Source of the DNA: Lachnospiraceae bacterium
Lineage (GTDB): Bacteria; Bacillota; Clostridia; Lachnospirales; Lachnospiraceae
NCBI GenBank assembly: GCA_003979345.1
Contig: RYVZ01000012.1
Span: 22,805-86,804, forward strand
Reading direction: 5' to 3'
DNA length: 64,000 nucleotides
A program made the translations under genes and the position numbers. Below are positions 8,389 through 17,871 of this stretch, piece after piece (positions within the stretch are counted from its first letter, which is position 1; each line of letters opens with the position of its first letter). Below the pieces are notes generated by a model, which had not been told where the DNA came from, ran no database searches, and saw only the letters and a program-made list of their open reading frames with translations.

Positions 8389-8495
8389 GGGTGGAAGTAT
8401 GGAGCGCGCGACAGGAACCGAAAACAGGTTTTTTGCATAGAATATTCTTATAGGAAAAAGCAGTATGCCATAACAGAAAAGGAATAGGAATAAAA

Positions 8496-9767
8496 ATGCG
8501 GATCGTGCGTGGAGATCGGGGGACAATGGTTGAGTATGTGCAGCTTGCGCTGCAGCGGGCAGGCTATCCCGTTACGGTGGATGGGGTATTTGGGGGAGAC
8601 ACCTGCAGGGCACTCGCGGAATTTTTGGAAAAAGGAGAACAGGATTGTATTGTCGATGACAGCGTTTTCGAGTCGCTTGCTCTATATCTGCGCGGATCCG
8701 TGCGCTATGAGGTGCAGCCGGGAGACAGCTTTTATGAGATCGCGTCGAAGTATCACATCGGCATGCAGGCGCTGATGAACGCCAATCCGGGTGTCGGACC
8801 GCTTTACCTGATGCCGGGCATGACGCTCTTTGTGCCGCTGCCGTTTCCTGTTGTGCCGCAGAATGTTGCGTACTCGTCGTTTCTTGTGCGCTATCTCGTT
8901 GAGGGATTGACGGAAAGGTATCCGTTTTTGGAAGTCGGGAATATCGGGCAGAGCGTCCTGAATAGGGAACTCTGGTATGTGCGTATCGGAAACGGGGAGC
9001 GGGAGCTGTTCTACAGTGCTGCATATCATGCCAACGAGTGGATCACAACGCCGCTGCTGCTGCGTTTTGTGGAAGATTATGCGCAGGCGTACGCAATGGG
9101 AAAGCGTATTGGCGGTGTAGATGCAAAATGGCTGTTTGACCATTATTCCCTCTATGTGGTGCCGATGGTCAATCCCGACGGGGTCGATCTCGTGAACGGC
9201 TTGCCAATTGAGGAAAAGGCATATGAGCAGGCGCGTGCGATCGCTGCCGCTTATCCGGCAATCCCGTTTCCCGACGGCTGGAAAGCGAATATTGAGGGGA
9301 TTGACTTAAACCTGCAGTTTCCGGCGGGGTGGGAGGAAGCGAAGCGCATCAAATATGCGCAGGGATATACGACGCCTGCGCCGCGCGATTATGTCGGTGA
9401 AGCGCCGCTTACGGCACCGGAGAGTGCTGCAGTCTACCAATTTACGAAAGAGCATGACTTTCGCCTGATTCTGGCATATCATACGCAGGGCGAAGTGATT
9501 TATTGGAAATATCAGGATTACGAACCGGCGCGCTCCTATGAGATCGCGCAGTATTTCGGCGCGGTCAGCGGTTATGCGGTGGAGGAGACGCCTGCGGCGT
9601 CGGGAAACGCGGGCTATAAGGACTGGTTCATTATGACCTATGACAGACCGGGTTATACGATCGAAGCGGGTATGGGAAAAAACCCGCTGCCTTTATCCCA
9701 GCTTCAGGGTATGTATGAGGCGAATCTGGGTATCTTTGTCGGCGGGATGATAAAGACGGAATCGTAA
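8496..9767 (+). CDS. M14 carboxypeptidase, peptidoglycan endopeptidase type
   Basis: 423 residues with a peptidoglycan-binding-like N-terminus (about 1-65), a LysM module (about 70-115, YEVQPGDSFYEIASKYHI) and an M14 zinc peptidase domain. Zinc ligands are H178 and E181 (AYHANEW) and H329 (LAYHTQGE); E390 (YTIEAGMG) fits the catalytic glutamate. The architecture matches gamma-D-glutamyl-L-diamino acid endopeptidase I, which cuts the peptide stem of cell wall. No signal peptide is visible, as in the sporulation-linked enzymes, so a role in spore wall turnover is possible but inferred. Confidence 0.88.
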   Translation: MRIVRGDRGTMVEYVQLALQRAGYPVTVDGVFGGDTCRALAEFLEKGEQDCIVDDSVFESLALYLRGSVRYEVQPGDSFYEIASKYHIGMQALMNANPGVGPLYLMPGMTLFVPLPFPVVPQNVAYSSFLVRYLVEGLTERYPFLEVGNIGQSVLNRELWYVRIGNGERELFYSAAYHANEWITTPLLLRFVEDYAQAYAMGKRIGGVDAKWLFDHYSLYVVPMVNPDGVDLVNGLPIEEKAYEQARAIAAAYPAIPFPDGWKANIEGIDLNLQFPAGWEEAKRIKYAQGYTTPAPRDYVGEAPLTAPESAAVYQFTKEHDFRLILAYHTQGEVIYWKYQDYEPARSYEIAQYFGAVSGYAVEETPAASGNAGYKDWFIMTYDRPGYTIEAGMGKNPLPLSQLQGMYEANLGIFVGGMIKTES

Positions 9768-9867
9768 ATAAAGTTCAGGCATGGATGTGATAAATAATGA
9801 TAGTGGTTGAGCGTCAAAAAATTAGGAAGGCGAGTGCAAAAAAGCGATGTTAAAAAATAATTCCGAG

Positions 9868-9896
9868 TTGACTTTACGGTGAAGGAGTGATATATA
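9868..9896 (+). promoter_or_regulatory. Promoter without an adjacent gene
   Basis: TTGACT (9868-9873) and TATATA (9891-9896) are 17 nt apart. Downstream is only a 37-codon frame (9918-10031) without a ribosome binding site, then the IS110 element on the opposite strand. The next same-strand gene is at 11598. The IS may therefore have been inserted between this promoter and the 11598-17797 cluster. Confidence 0.5.
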
Positions 9897-10164
9897 TACT
9901 ATAAACGAATTTCTGTCATGAATATGCGATACCAAACGCTGATTACGGCTGTTCTGTGTGGGAAACCTATTCGTGTACAAACGGAGATTCATGCGAATGT
10001 GAAAATGCAAAAGAACAGGACTAACTATTAAAAATCAAGACCTAAAATGAAATTTTTTGAATGAATTGCCGGAAGGCATTTCAGATATATTTGAACCTTG
10101 AAAACTGCATGACAATAAGAGTGTCGTTTACAGGCACTCTAAAAGGAGATATTTACGGAAAGAA

Positions 10165-11340
10165 TCAGGCTTTTTTACTGTATGATTGCCCCGACTTTTC
10201 CATTGCGTAGATCAGGCGCACAAGTTTCTTTGCAGCATGGGATAAAGCAACGTTGTAATGCTTGCCTTCAGCCCGCTTTTTAGCAAGATAGGCAGCGAAT
10301 GATTCATCCCACTGGCAGACATATTTTGTAGAGTTGTAAAGGGCATACCGCAGGTATCTGGAACCCCGTTTTTCCATGTGGGAATGGCTGCCATCCAGTT
10401 GTCCTGACTGATAAGTTGATGGCGACATCCCGGCATATGCAAGTAGTCTGTCAGCGGAATCGAAACGGTTGAAATCACCGATTTCTGCAATAATCATTGC
10501 ACCCATACGGTAACTGATTCCAGGAATGGAGAGGATTGGTGAGTGAAGGCTGTCCATAATGGATTTGATAGCAAGTTCTATTTCATCGATCTCAGTGGTC
10601 AATTCCTGAATGAGCATGATGGTATGCTTTAGTTCTAAAGATTTTGCAGGCATATGTGAGCCTATGGAACTCCTCGCCGCCTCACGGAAGATGACAGCGG
10701 TATCTTTTCCGTAATGCCCTTTTGAGCTTTCGGAAAGAAGGTTTGAGAGCCTCGTAAGATGTGCGGAGGAAACTGCGTGGGCAGAAGGGAATTCTGACAG
10801 GAGGGCATAGACGGAAGCCATATGGAGGGTAGGCACAAGTTTCTCCAGTTCAGGGAACAGGATGCATACAAGTCTGGAAACAGAACTTTTCAGCTTTGCC
10901 CGTTCTTTTACTTTATCAAAACGATAACGAGTAAGTGACTTTAATTCCTCATTGTGGTAAGATGTATCTGAGTAGGACTTTAAGTTCATATCAGACATTA
11001 TCATAGTAGCAATAGTACGGAAATCAACCTTATCCGTTTTCGTCTTTCTAAGGCTTAGACTTTTTCTGTAAAGATTGGTATGTAGCGGATTGATAACGTA
11101 GGTGGTCAGACCTTTATCAAGAAGGAATCCCAGAAGATTGTAACTGTAGTGTCCGGTGGCTTCTAGTCCTACTTTTACTTTGGCTAAATCATCTGAAACG
11201 GATTCGATTCTTTGAAACAGGTTTTCAAAACCTTCCCGATTGTTCGAGATGGAAAAGGGCTTAAATAATACCTCGCCATCTGAATTTGTAATAAAACAGT
11301 CGTGCTTGTCTTTGGCAACATCAATTCCAACGTAAATCAT
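10165..11340 (-). CDS. IS110 family transposase
   Basis: 391 residues. The N-terminal RuvC-like DEDD domain begins MIYVGIDVAKDKHDCF (first Asp at residue 7) with VGLEATGHY following and KTDKVDFRTIATM. The C-terminal transposase_20 domain includes SIPGISYRMGAMIIAEIGDF and the serine-bearing AGMSPSTYQSGQ. The enzyme recombines DNA with the guidance of a bridge RNA. The frame is open six codons further, but AAAGGAG immediately precedes ATG 11340. It appears intact. Confidence 0.93.
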   Translation of the reverse strand: MIYVGIDVAKDKHDCFITNSDGEVLFKPFSISNNREGFENLFQRIESVSDDLAKVKVGLEATGHYSYNLLGFLLDKGLTTYVINPLHTNLYRKSLSLRKTKTDKVDFRTIATMIMSDMNLKSYSDTSYHNEELKSLTRYRFDKVKERAKLKSSVSRLVCILFPELEKLVPTLHMASVYALLSEFPSAHAVSSAHLTRLSNLLSESSKGHYGKDTAVIFREAARSSIGSHMPAKSLELKHTIMLIQELTTEIDEIELAIKSIMDSLHSPILSIPGISYRMGAMIIAEIGDFNRFDSADRLLAYAGMSPSTYQSGQLDGSHSHMEKRGSRYLRYALYNSTKYVCQWDESFAAYLAKKRAEGKHYNVALSHAAKKLVRLIYAMEKSGQSYSKKA

Positions 11341-11360
11341 AATAAATCTCCTTTGCAAAG

Positions 11361-11536
11361 TATTTGATACTGTTTAGAGCCACAGGTACTCTTTGCGATT
11401 GTAGCCTCGTTCTAAATAAACCGTCATACGGTATCTAACCAATTAACAAATATACAAAGAGACTGTGGTTGGAGCCTCCAATAAACCATCATGTGGTAGG
11501 AAATGAGAACCAATCCACAGTATCTCTAACAGTATA
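11361..11536 (-). ncRNA. Candidate IS110 bridge RNA
   Basis: Upstream of the transposase on its coding strand lie two consecutive stem-loops. The first is closed by ACTGTGG...CCACAGT (11517-11523 / 11462-11468) and the second by GTTAGA...TCTAAAC. Each loop holds a related block: CCACATGATGGTTTATT and CCGTATGACGGTTTATT, both followed by a GAGGCT element. Known IS110 bridge RNAs have two such internal loops, one for target and one for donor DNA. A -10 box TATACT (11536-11531) has no good -35 in place, as expected if the promoter completes only on circularisation. Exact ends are inferred. Confidence 0.55.
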
Positions 11537-11597
11537 ACATTTATCCCTGGAGAGGGATTCATAAATACTACTATTTAATAATACGAGAAATAAGGAT

Positions 11598-11987
11598 ATG
11601 AAGAAAATGAAACGTGGGATTGCGGTCTGTTTTTCTACAATGTTACTGTTTGGGATGGCGCTCGATGTCTGCGCCGGTTCCGGCACTTATCGGTCAAATG
11701 AGATAATCGTAGGCTACGGCAGCAGTGTTACTTCGAACTCGGGATATGCATATACATCGATCGCAGGGGGCGGAACGGGAACGGCTTCGGTCAGCGCGGA
11801 GTATCACTCTCATTATAATGGCAATTATAAGGAAGCGCCTGTGCAGACGGGGAATTCTACAAATGGAACGGCAGCTTCTCTTAGTTTTGGACCGGCAACC
11901 GGGTGTTCGTCAAGCTATATTAATGCAACTCATAACGCAACCGTCGGCGGGACGACGATTCCGACTCAGACAAGCTCAGGGAGTTAA
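11598..11987 (+). CDS. Small secreted protein of unknown function
   Basis: 129 residues. A basic start (MKKMKRG) and a hydrophobic core ending at CAG form a signal peptide. The mature part is low in charge and rich in Gly, Ser, Thr, Tyr and Asn (GYGSSVTSNSGYAYTSIAGGG), suggesting an extended or beta-rich extracellular protein. Only one Cys remains in the mature part after the signal region. It is followed 3 bp later by a lipoprotein gene and then the ABC transporter, so it may be a substrate or partner of that system. No family recognised. Confidence 0.7.
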   Translation: MKKMKRGIAVCFSTMLLFGMALDVCAGSGTYRSNEIIVGYGSSVTSNSGYAYTSIAGGGTGTASVSAEYHSHYNGNYKEAPVQTGNSTNGTAASLSFGPATGCSSSYINATHNATVGGTTIPTQTSSGS

Positions 11988-11990
11988 GCT

Positions 11991-13106
11991 ATGCTTAAGA
12001 AGTTTGGCATTTTTCTGTTCATATTGCTTTTTCTGACCGGCTGTGGAAAAAACACGGCCGGTTCCGATGAAGAGACAGAGCGGTTTACGTTCAGATCGAT
12101 CGTCTTTGGCTGTTATTCAGAGAGCGGGATCTTGTATGAAAAAGACGGGATTCTCTGTTTTGTCGATTATGCCACGGGGGAGGACGTCGTTTTGTGCACG
12201 AAGCCAAACTGCGTGCATGCGCCCTATTCCGCGGTCAATAACCCCGATCCGTACTGCGATGCGGCGCTCCCGTGGGAGGACAGGAATGTGACCATGATAT
12301 ACGGGGACAGGCTGTATGCTTTTGTGACGAATTTTGATTCCACGACCGTTTATGAAAAGGGCGTTTCTGAGAGCGAATGGAAGAAGCTTACGGAAATGCC
12401 TTACAGCTATTATGAGGTGGTCAGTTGGTTTGCCTGCAATGACCGGATCTACTATGTTGCGGATCAGTTTGCACGGCAGGAGGATGGAATTTTGGCGTTG
12501 GACGATGCGATATTCCTTGCATATGTGGATCTGACGGACGGAACTTACGGCAGTCTTACGGATATGGACGAGGAGACCGGCACCATCCGGATTGTATCTG
12601 TGGATCAGCAAAACCTGTATTATGAGATGCATTATAAACTGGATATTGCCGTACCGGAAGATCAGGGACAGGTTTACCGGATGGATCTGGAGACGCTTAA
12701 GAGTGAACCTGTTTTTCGAATGGAGGAAAACAGACGCTTTGTGGGGATGCATGGAGACGACCTCTACTATATGGAGAGCGACGGACTGCACCGGACGGAC
12801 GCCGGAGGAGAGGATGTATGTATCTATCAGGGACCGGACCCGAATGTCAATTCGGTAGCGATACTGCCAGCGGCTTCGGGATTCCTTCTGGAGGCTTATA
12901 TGGCGGATACGGATCAGTTTAGGATCGTCTATCTTGATTACGAAAGTGACAGGATCACCGAAATAGAGAGACCGAATGCGGAGGGTCTGGTCGTGGAGAT
13001 CGTGGGGGAGAACGTGCTGGTGTCCGGGGATGCGGTAGAGGTGATCAGGCTTTCCGATTTCCTTGCGGGTAAAGAAAAGATTTTGGCACGGCATGAGCTC
13101 AACTGA
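11991..13106 (+). CDS. Lipoprotein with propeller-like repeats
   Basis: 371 residues with a lipobox LTGC (Cys at 18), so it should be anchored outside the membrane. The body has recurring blocks such as GDRLYAFVT, NDRIYYVAD, QQNLYYEMHY and GDDLYYMES, spaced like blades of a beta-propeller (DUF5050-type appearance). Function is unknown; such proteins often sit beside sensor or ABC systems. It starts 3 bp after the small secreted protein and is co-directional with everything to 17797. Confidence 0.75.
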   Translation: MLKKFGIFLFILLFLTGCGKNTAGSDEETERFTFRSIVFGCYSESGILYEKDGILCFVDYATGEDVVLCTKPNCVHAPYSAVNNPDPYCDAALPWEDRNVTMIYGDRLYAFVTNFDSTTVYEKGVSESEWKKLTEMPYSYYEVVSWFACNDRIYYVADQFARQEDGILALDDAIFLAYVDLTDGTYGSLTDMDEETGTIRIVSVDQQNLYYEMHYKLDIAVPEDQGQVYRMDLETLKSEPVFRMEENRRFVGMHGDDLYYMESDGLHRTDAGGEDVCIYQGPDPNVNSVAILPAASGFLLEAYMADTDQFRIVYLDYESDRITEIERPNAEGLVVEIVGENVLVSGDAVEVIRLSDFLAGKEKILARHELN

Positions 13107-13207
13107 TAAAACTACATGATAGCAAAACGGTGAAATGAAGAAAAGCGGGTCTTTGTGAGTGTAAGATCAAGTGAAGAAAAGCATGGCTGAAACGGAGGCG
13201 TGAGGCG

Positions 13208-14728
13208 ATGAAACGGAACCGGTTAAAGAGAGAATTCTGCGCGTTTTTGGCGCTTTTTTATGTATGCGCTGTGTGCGCCGGCTGCGGGAAAGATACCGAT
13301 CAGACAGCCGGGGGCGCTGACGGTGAAAATGCGGGACAGGAAGTGAATCTCGTTTGGGTATATTTTTCTGCGTACGGGGATATCGCGGAGGAAACCGTTC
13401 AGGAATTGAACAGGCTCCTCAAAGAGAAATATCACTGTAACTTTACGGTTACACCGGAGCCGGTCGGATTGGAAGAAGCGCGGGATGTGACGGACTATAA
13501 GCGGCTGATACGGGAAAGATACGAAGCAAATGAAGCGACGGACATTCTTTATGCGGGATCGTCTTATGTGGGGGAAATGCCCGCATACGATCAGGCGGTG
13601 CAGGACGGACTTCTGCTCCCGTTAACCTCCCTGCTGACGGAAACAGAAAGCGGGCAGCGGCTGTATGGTTCGTTTAGTACAGCGTATTGGACCACCATGC
13701 AGTATGGGGGAGATATTTACGGTTACAGGACTGCGGATGAGCAGCTGGTATTTGACAGTGTGTGCATGGGAAATTCACTCTATGTACAGGGTCTTTCGGA
13801 GGGGCTTTTGGAAGGGGAAGCATTTTCACTGGCGGATATCAGGACTGCATTGGAAGAACTGTCTAAGAGGGAAGATCTGCCCGCCGGTGTCTGCGCCCTG
13901 TATATAGAACCGACGTCATTATGCAGTTTGGAGGGGTATGTTCCGGTATGTTATGGATTCCACGGGCTCTATTTTGTAGAGGAGAACGGCCGGTTCCGCG
14001 CGGTCAGCGCTGCGGATGAAGAACGGCTGATACAGGATTTTCGGCTCATCAGGGAGTGCCGCGAATTGTCCGGTGATATTTCGGAGGACCCATACAGCCG
14101 GTTTTTAGACGGCAGGTTTATCTTTGCGGTGACATATTGCAATTTGCGGAATTTATATGACGGCAGGTACTTGCTTGATACGAATGTCTTGGACGTCGAA
14201 GTGCTCGCCTCCAAGCCGCAGGCGGCGATCTATGCACAGAATGCCGTGACCGGGATTGCGTCCTGGTCGGAGCATCCCGAAGAAGCGATGGAGTTTTTAA
14301 GTCTTGTTGCCACCCGGCCGGAGCTGTCGAACCTGTTGACGTATGGAATCGAGGGGGAGCATTATCAGATCGATCCGGTAACCGGAAATGTCGTGATCGC
14401 CCAAAACGGAGGGTTGGGAACCCGTGCGCTGAACACGATTGCCAATAAGACGATCACACTGCCCACGGATTTGGAGCCGGAGAATAAGGCGGAGATTTAT
14501 GCGCAGCGAAACGGCAGTGCTGCGTTTAGCCCCGAAGTATTGTATGAACTGTATGCCTTGGACTGTGACCCGGACATCATGGCGGTCATCGCGGTGTATG
14601 ACCGCTATAGCGGACTTTGGAACGGGGATTACGAGGATGTGGACAGGACGGTGGAGCAGCTCAGGCAGGAGCTTGAGGAAGCCGGTATTGAGGAAGTCCT
14701 TTATAAACTAAATCAGCTGCTTCCATGA
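13208..14728 (+). CDS. Extracellular solute-binding-like lipoprotein
   Basis: 506 residues with a lipobox VCAGC near residue 22. The following fold resembles family 1 extracellular solute-binding proteins: VNLVWVYFSAYGD, DILYAGSSYVGEM, a hinge region and a C-terminal block with VTGIASWSEHPEEAMEFLSLVATRPELSNLLTYG (given here in parts: ASWSEHPEEAMEFL and LLTYGIEGEHY). It is 16 bp before an ABC ATPase whose partner permease looks like an exporter, not a sugar importer, so the usual uptake role should not be assumed. Confidence 0.78.
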   Translation: MKRNRLKREFCAFLALFYVCAVCAGCGKDTDQTAGGADGENAGQEVNLVWVYFSAYGDIAEETVQELNRLLKEKYHCNFTVTPEPVGLEEARDVTDYKRLIRERYEANEATDILYAGSSYVGEMPAYDQAVQDGLLLPLTSLLTETESGQRLYGSFSTAYWTTMQYGGDIYGYRTADEQLVFDSVCMGNSLYVQGLSEGLLEGEAFSLADIRTALEELSKREDLPAGVCALYIEPTSLCSLEGYVPVCYGFHGLYFVEENGRFRAVSAADEERLIQDFRLIRECRELSGDISEDPYSRFLDGRFIFAVTYCNLRNLYDGRYLLDTNVLDVEVLASKPQAAIYAQNAVTGIASWSEHPEEAMEFLSLVATRPELSNLLTYGIEGEHYQIDPVTGNVVIAQNGGLGTRALNTIANKTITLPTDLEPENKAEIYAQRNGSAAFSPEVLYELYALDCDPDIMAVIAVYDRYSGLWNGDYEDVDRTVEQLRQELEEAGIEEVLYKLNQLLP

Positions 14729-14744
14729 AAAGGAGCGTCCTTAT

Positions 14745-15467
14745 ATGGAATTAAAACTATCACAGGTCACGAAAAGATATGGACATTTTACCGCGCTTGA
14801 CCGGTTCGAATATTGTTTTCATGAGGGGATTTACGGGCTTTTGGGACCGAACGGGGCGGGTAAGACCACTTTGATGAATCTGATGACGGGCAATCTGCTG
14901 CCGGACGAGGGGTGTATCAGTCTGGACGGTACGGATATCTGGCAATTAGGGATCGGGTATCTGAAACATATTGGGTTTGTCCCGCAGCAGCAAAATCTTT
15001 ATCCGACCTTTACGGGGAAACGATTTTTATTTTATATGGCGGCATTAAAGGGCGTGGATAAGAAGACGGCTAAAGTGGAAATCCCTAAGCTTCTTCAGAG
15101 ACTGAACCTGACAGAACAGCAAAATAAAAAGATCCGGGAATACTCCGGAGGAATGAAACAGCGGCTGTTGATGGCACAGGCGCTGTTGGGAAACCCGAAG
15201 ATTCTGATTCTGGATGAACCGACGGCTGGTGTAGATCCGAAGGAACGGATCGAGATCCGCAATATTGTAAAGGAGCTTTCCGGCGACAAGATGATTCTGT
15301 TTGCGACTCATGTGGTATCCGATATTGAAAAGGCGGCGGATGAGATCCTGCTGTTAAAGAAGGGAAAACTACTTGCGCTTCCCGAATATACGGACGGCTG
15401 GCGCGAGGGAAAGATTTCTCTTGAGGATATCTATCTCCATGTGTTTGAGGAAGAAGCGGGAGCATAA
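14745..15467 (+). CDS. ABC transporter ATP-binding protein
   Basis: 240 residues. Walker A GPNGAGKTT is near residue 35, Q-loop VPQQQNLYP, signature YSGGMKQRL, Walker B ILILDEPTAGVDP and the H-loop ATHVVSD. The arrangement and C-terminal LEDIYLHVFEE are typical of ABC-2 exporter ATPases. It precedes the membrane protein at 15530 by 62 bp and follows the lipoprotein by 16 bp. Confidence 0.93.
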   Translation: MELKLSQVTKRYGHFTALDRFEYCFHEGIYGLLGPNGAGKTTLMNLMTGNLLPDEGCISLDGTDIWQLGIGYLKHIGFVPQQQNLYPTFTGKRFLFYMAALKGVDKKTAKVEIPKLLQRLNLTEQQNKKIREYSGGMKQRLLMAQALLGNPKILILDEPTAGVDPKERIEIRNIVKELSGDKMILFATHVVSDIEKAADEILLLKKGKLLALPEYTDGWREGKISLEDIYLHVFEEEAGA

Positions 15468-15529
15468 AACGTTGCAGAGATCGGGCAAAAAGCGAAATTC
15501 CTATTACAATGACTTGGGAAAGGATACGC

Positions 15530-17797
15530 ATGTTTGGAAGCGAGCTCAAAAAAATCTTTACCGGAAAATTCATATTGATATTGCTGTCGCTCAGCCTTCT
15601 AAACATGCTGCTACTTTATTATGGCGAGGTGCGGGGAACGCCCTATCACGGAGAAGGCGGATATAAAGAAACGTGGGCGCAGTTAGAAAAAGAATTGGAG
15701 ACATCGGATATTCTCGCTGTATATGAGCGGGAAAAGCAGGAAGCGCAGGAGAGCATTTTTTCCGGATATATCAAAGAGTCAGCCGTAAAAAAGCAGATCG
15801 TGAATGAATTGGAGGCGGTCATCAGTTACGCGGATTATCTTCACAATATGCGTGAAACAGCGGATCTGACCGCCAGTATTTCCATCTTTCAGGATCACGA
15901 AAGCGGCTTTTCGATTAGAAACCGAAAAAGGACGCTCGCGGCTTATGAAAAGATGGAGCCGGTTTTCGTGCAGCCCTCGCCGTCTCTTGGGATTGAGCTT
16001 TTTGCCACATCAAAGCTCACAGATTTTATTGCGCTTGTCTTGATTATTTACGCAGTGCTTTCTGTTTGGATCAAGGATCAGGAGGAGGGGATGCAGAATC
16101 TTCTGCGTTCCTGTTTTCGGGGAAGAAGAAGTCTCGCGGCCACAAAAATGGCGGTGGGAATTTTTGTCTGCCTTGTTATAGAATTACTTTTATATGGAGG
16201 GACGCTGCTTGTTTCATGGAAATTATACGGGCTTGGGGATCTTACAAGGTTTCTGCCTTCTGTGTTCATGTTCCGCCAGACGGCGTGGCCCGTCAGGGTA
16301 TGGGAATTTCTGATTCTCTTTTTGATCGTGAAGCTTTTAGCATATAGTCTGTGTCTGCTTTTGTCCGGCTTTGTAGCGCAAAAGGTACATACGTCAACCG
16401 CTGCGATTTTGGTATTTGGTATTGTGATCGGAAGTAGCTATCTGACCTACGTACAGATTCCGGGCGATTCTTATGCAGGCGCGCTCAAATATTTGCTGCC
16501 TTACGGTCTTTTGCAGACGCAGGAGCTGTTTCGGGTTTACCGCAACCTGAACTTGTTTGAGTATCCGGCGAATCTGGCGGCATCGTATGGGATCGTATTG
16601 ATGCTTGGAATCACGCTCCTCGTCTTTTCCCTGTTAAAAGAAGCAGACACGAAAACGCGTTCCGCATTGAGTTCTGTGAGACGCAAAGGCTCTGCCTTGA
16701 AATGGCGGTATCGAACGAAACAAAGACGACACCGTCTGGATGAGTGCGGGGGAGTCCTGCTTCAAGAATTTAGAAAAGTTTTGATCGACCGGAAGGTGAT
16801 TCTGATTTTGGCGGTATTAGGACTCATGCAGGGATATTTATATAAAGACAGGACAGTTACGTATTACACTTATACGGAATATTGTTACAGACAGTATTTA
16901 GACTATCTCCAAGGAGAAATCACCCCTGAGAAGGAGGCGTATCTGGAAGCGGAACAGGAACGGTTTGAAACGCTTTTGAATGCGCAGATGCAGACCGATC
17001 CGGGGATGGAATCAGATATGGAGAGGCAAATGCAGGCTTATGATGCGTTTTGCCGAGTTTTAGATTACTATGAGGATCTGCGTGAGAATCATCTGTCCTG
17101 CATGGTGTATGAGACGGCTTATGAGGAGCTGACGGCTGCGGCAGGAAACGGCAGGGATGCGTTTCTTGCCTTTGAAATGATGGCGTTTATGGTCTTGTGC
17201 GCAGCGCAGATCTACGGTCCGGAAGATCAGCTTCACATGACCGGACTGTGCCGCGTCACGCTGTATGGCAGAAGGCGGGCGGAGCTTGTAAGAGCGGGGC
17301 TTTGCGCATGTATAGGCGGGGCGGTCCTGTGTCTTTCCTATTTGCCGTTTTTTATGAATGTTATGAAAACGTACCAGATTTCCGCAGAGACGTTTTCCTA
17401 TCCGGTCGGATGCCTCCGGTTATTAGGCAGATATGGGAATCGTATGACGATCGGCGGGTATTTGCTGCTTTTGTCTGCGCTCAGGTTTTTGTTTCTGAGT
17501 CTGGGAGGATTCATAGTCTGCGCGTTTTCCCAAAAGCTTAAGAGCGTTATGAATACCGTGATGCTTGGATTTGTGCTGCTGGCGCTGCCTTTTGGTATTT
17601 TGATGCTGTCGGAAGCTGCCGCACCGTTTCTGGTGCTTTACAGTCCGATGCTGGGAAATTATTTCATGAAACTTCCGGCGTTTGCGGTTGTCGCGATTTT
17701 AGTATGTATCCTGACCGTCATGTGGGGCATGCTTTATCGAAGGATTTCTGTTAAAAAATTTTATATCAAAAATGATTTCGACCGAAAAATGAAATAA
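15530..17797 (+). CDS. Large ABC-2-type permease
   Basis: 755 residues. One segment near residue 15 is followed by a soluble loop of about 130 residues, then about five more segments to about 370. After a basic linker a second half follows the same pattern: one segment near 420, an extracellular loop, then five segments. The duplicated layout fits a two-half ABC-2 permease working with the ATPase at 14745. The frame is open to 15509, but GGGAAAGGA 6 nt before ATG 15530 decides the start. Substrate unknown. Confidence 0.82.
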   Translation: MFGSELKKIFTGKFILILLSLSLLNMLLLYYGEVRGTPYHGEGGYKETWAQLEKELETSDILAVYEREKQEAQESIFSGYIKESAVKKQIVNELEAVISYADYLHNMRETADLTASISIFQDHESGFSIRNRKRTLAAYEKMEPVFVQPSPSLGIELFATSKLTDFIALVLIIYAVLSVWIKDQEEGMQNLLRSCFRGRRSLAATKMAVGIFVCLVIELLLYGGTLLVSWKLYGLGDLTRFLPSVFMFRQTAWPVRVWEFLILFLIVKLLAYSLCLLLSGFVAQKVHTSTAAILVFGIVIGSSYLTYVQIPGDSYAGALKYLLPYGLLQTQELFRVYRNLNLFEYPANLAASYGIVLMLGITLLVFSLLKEADTKTRSALSSVRRKGSALKWRYRTKQRRHRLDECGGVLLQEFRKVLIDRKVILILAVLGLMQGYLYKDRTVTYYTYTEYCYRQYLDYLQGEITPEKEAYLEAEQERFETLLNAQMQTDPGMESDMERQMQAYDAFCRVLDYYEDLRENHLSCMVYETAYEELTAAAGNGRDAFLAFEMMAFMVLCAAQIYGPEDQLHMTGLCRVTLYGRRRAELVRAGLCACIGGAVLCLSYLPFFMNVMKTYQISAETFSYPVGCLRLLGRYGNRMTIGGYLLLLSALRFLFLSLGGFIVCAFSQKLKSVMNTVMLGFVLLALPFGILMLSEAAAPFLVLYSPMLGNYFMKLPAFAVVAILVCILTVMWGMLYRRISVKKFYIKNDFDRKMK

Positions 17798-17871
17798 AGC
17801 GTTATATAAGACGCTAAATAAGATTTATTCAGTGGTTAGCCAAGACAGTCACGCCAGCAAAGCCCGTGTCA

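Larger units (their letters stand above)
10110..11560 (-). mobile_element. IS110-family insertion sequence (approximate ends)
   Basis: A single DEDD transposase is flanked by non-coding ends, the longer one (about 200 bp) upstream of the gene. No long terminal inverted repeats or target duplication could be found, as is normal for IS110. The left boundary is guessed from the TTGTCA (reverse strand, near 10111-10116) that could supply a -35 box in the circular form. The right boundary is guessed from the small stem ATCCCT/AGGGAT at 11543-11558. Comparison with an empty site is needed for exact ends. Confidence 0.6.

Noticed and set aside
9918..10031. 37-codon frame MNMRYQTLITAVLCGK...
   Set aside because: No ribosome binding site and no recognisable family; it may be a remnant but cannot be supported.
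12117..13094. Long reverse frame opposite the lipoprotein gene
   Set aside because: It mirrors the real forward lipoprotein gene with a clear lipobox and start; its composition is that of a shadow frame.
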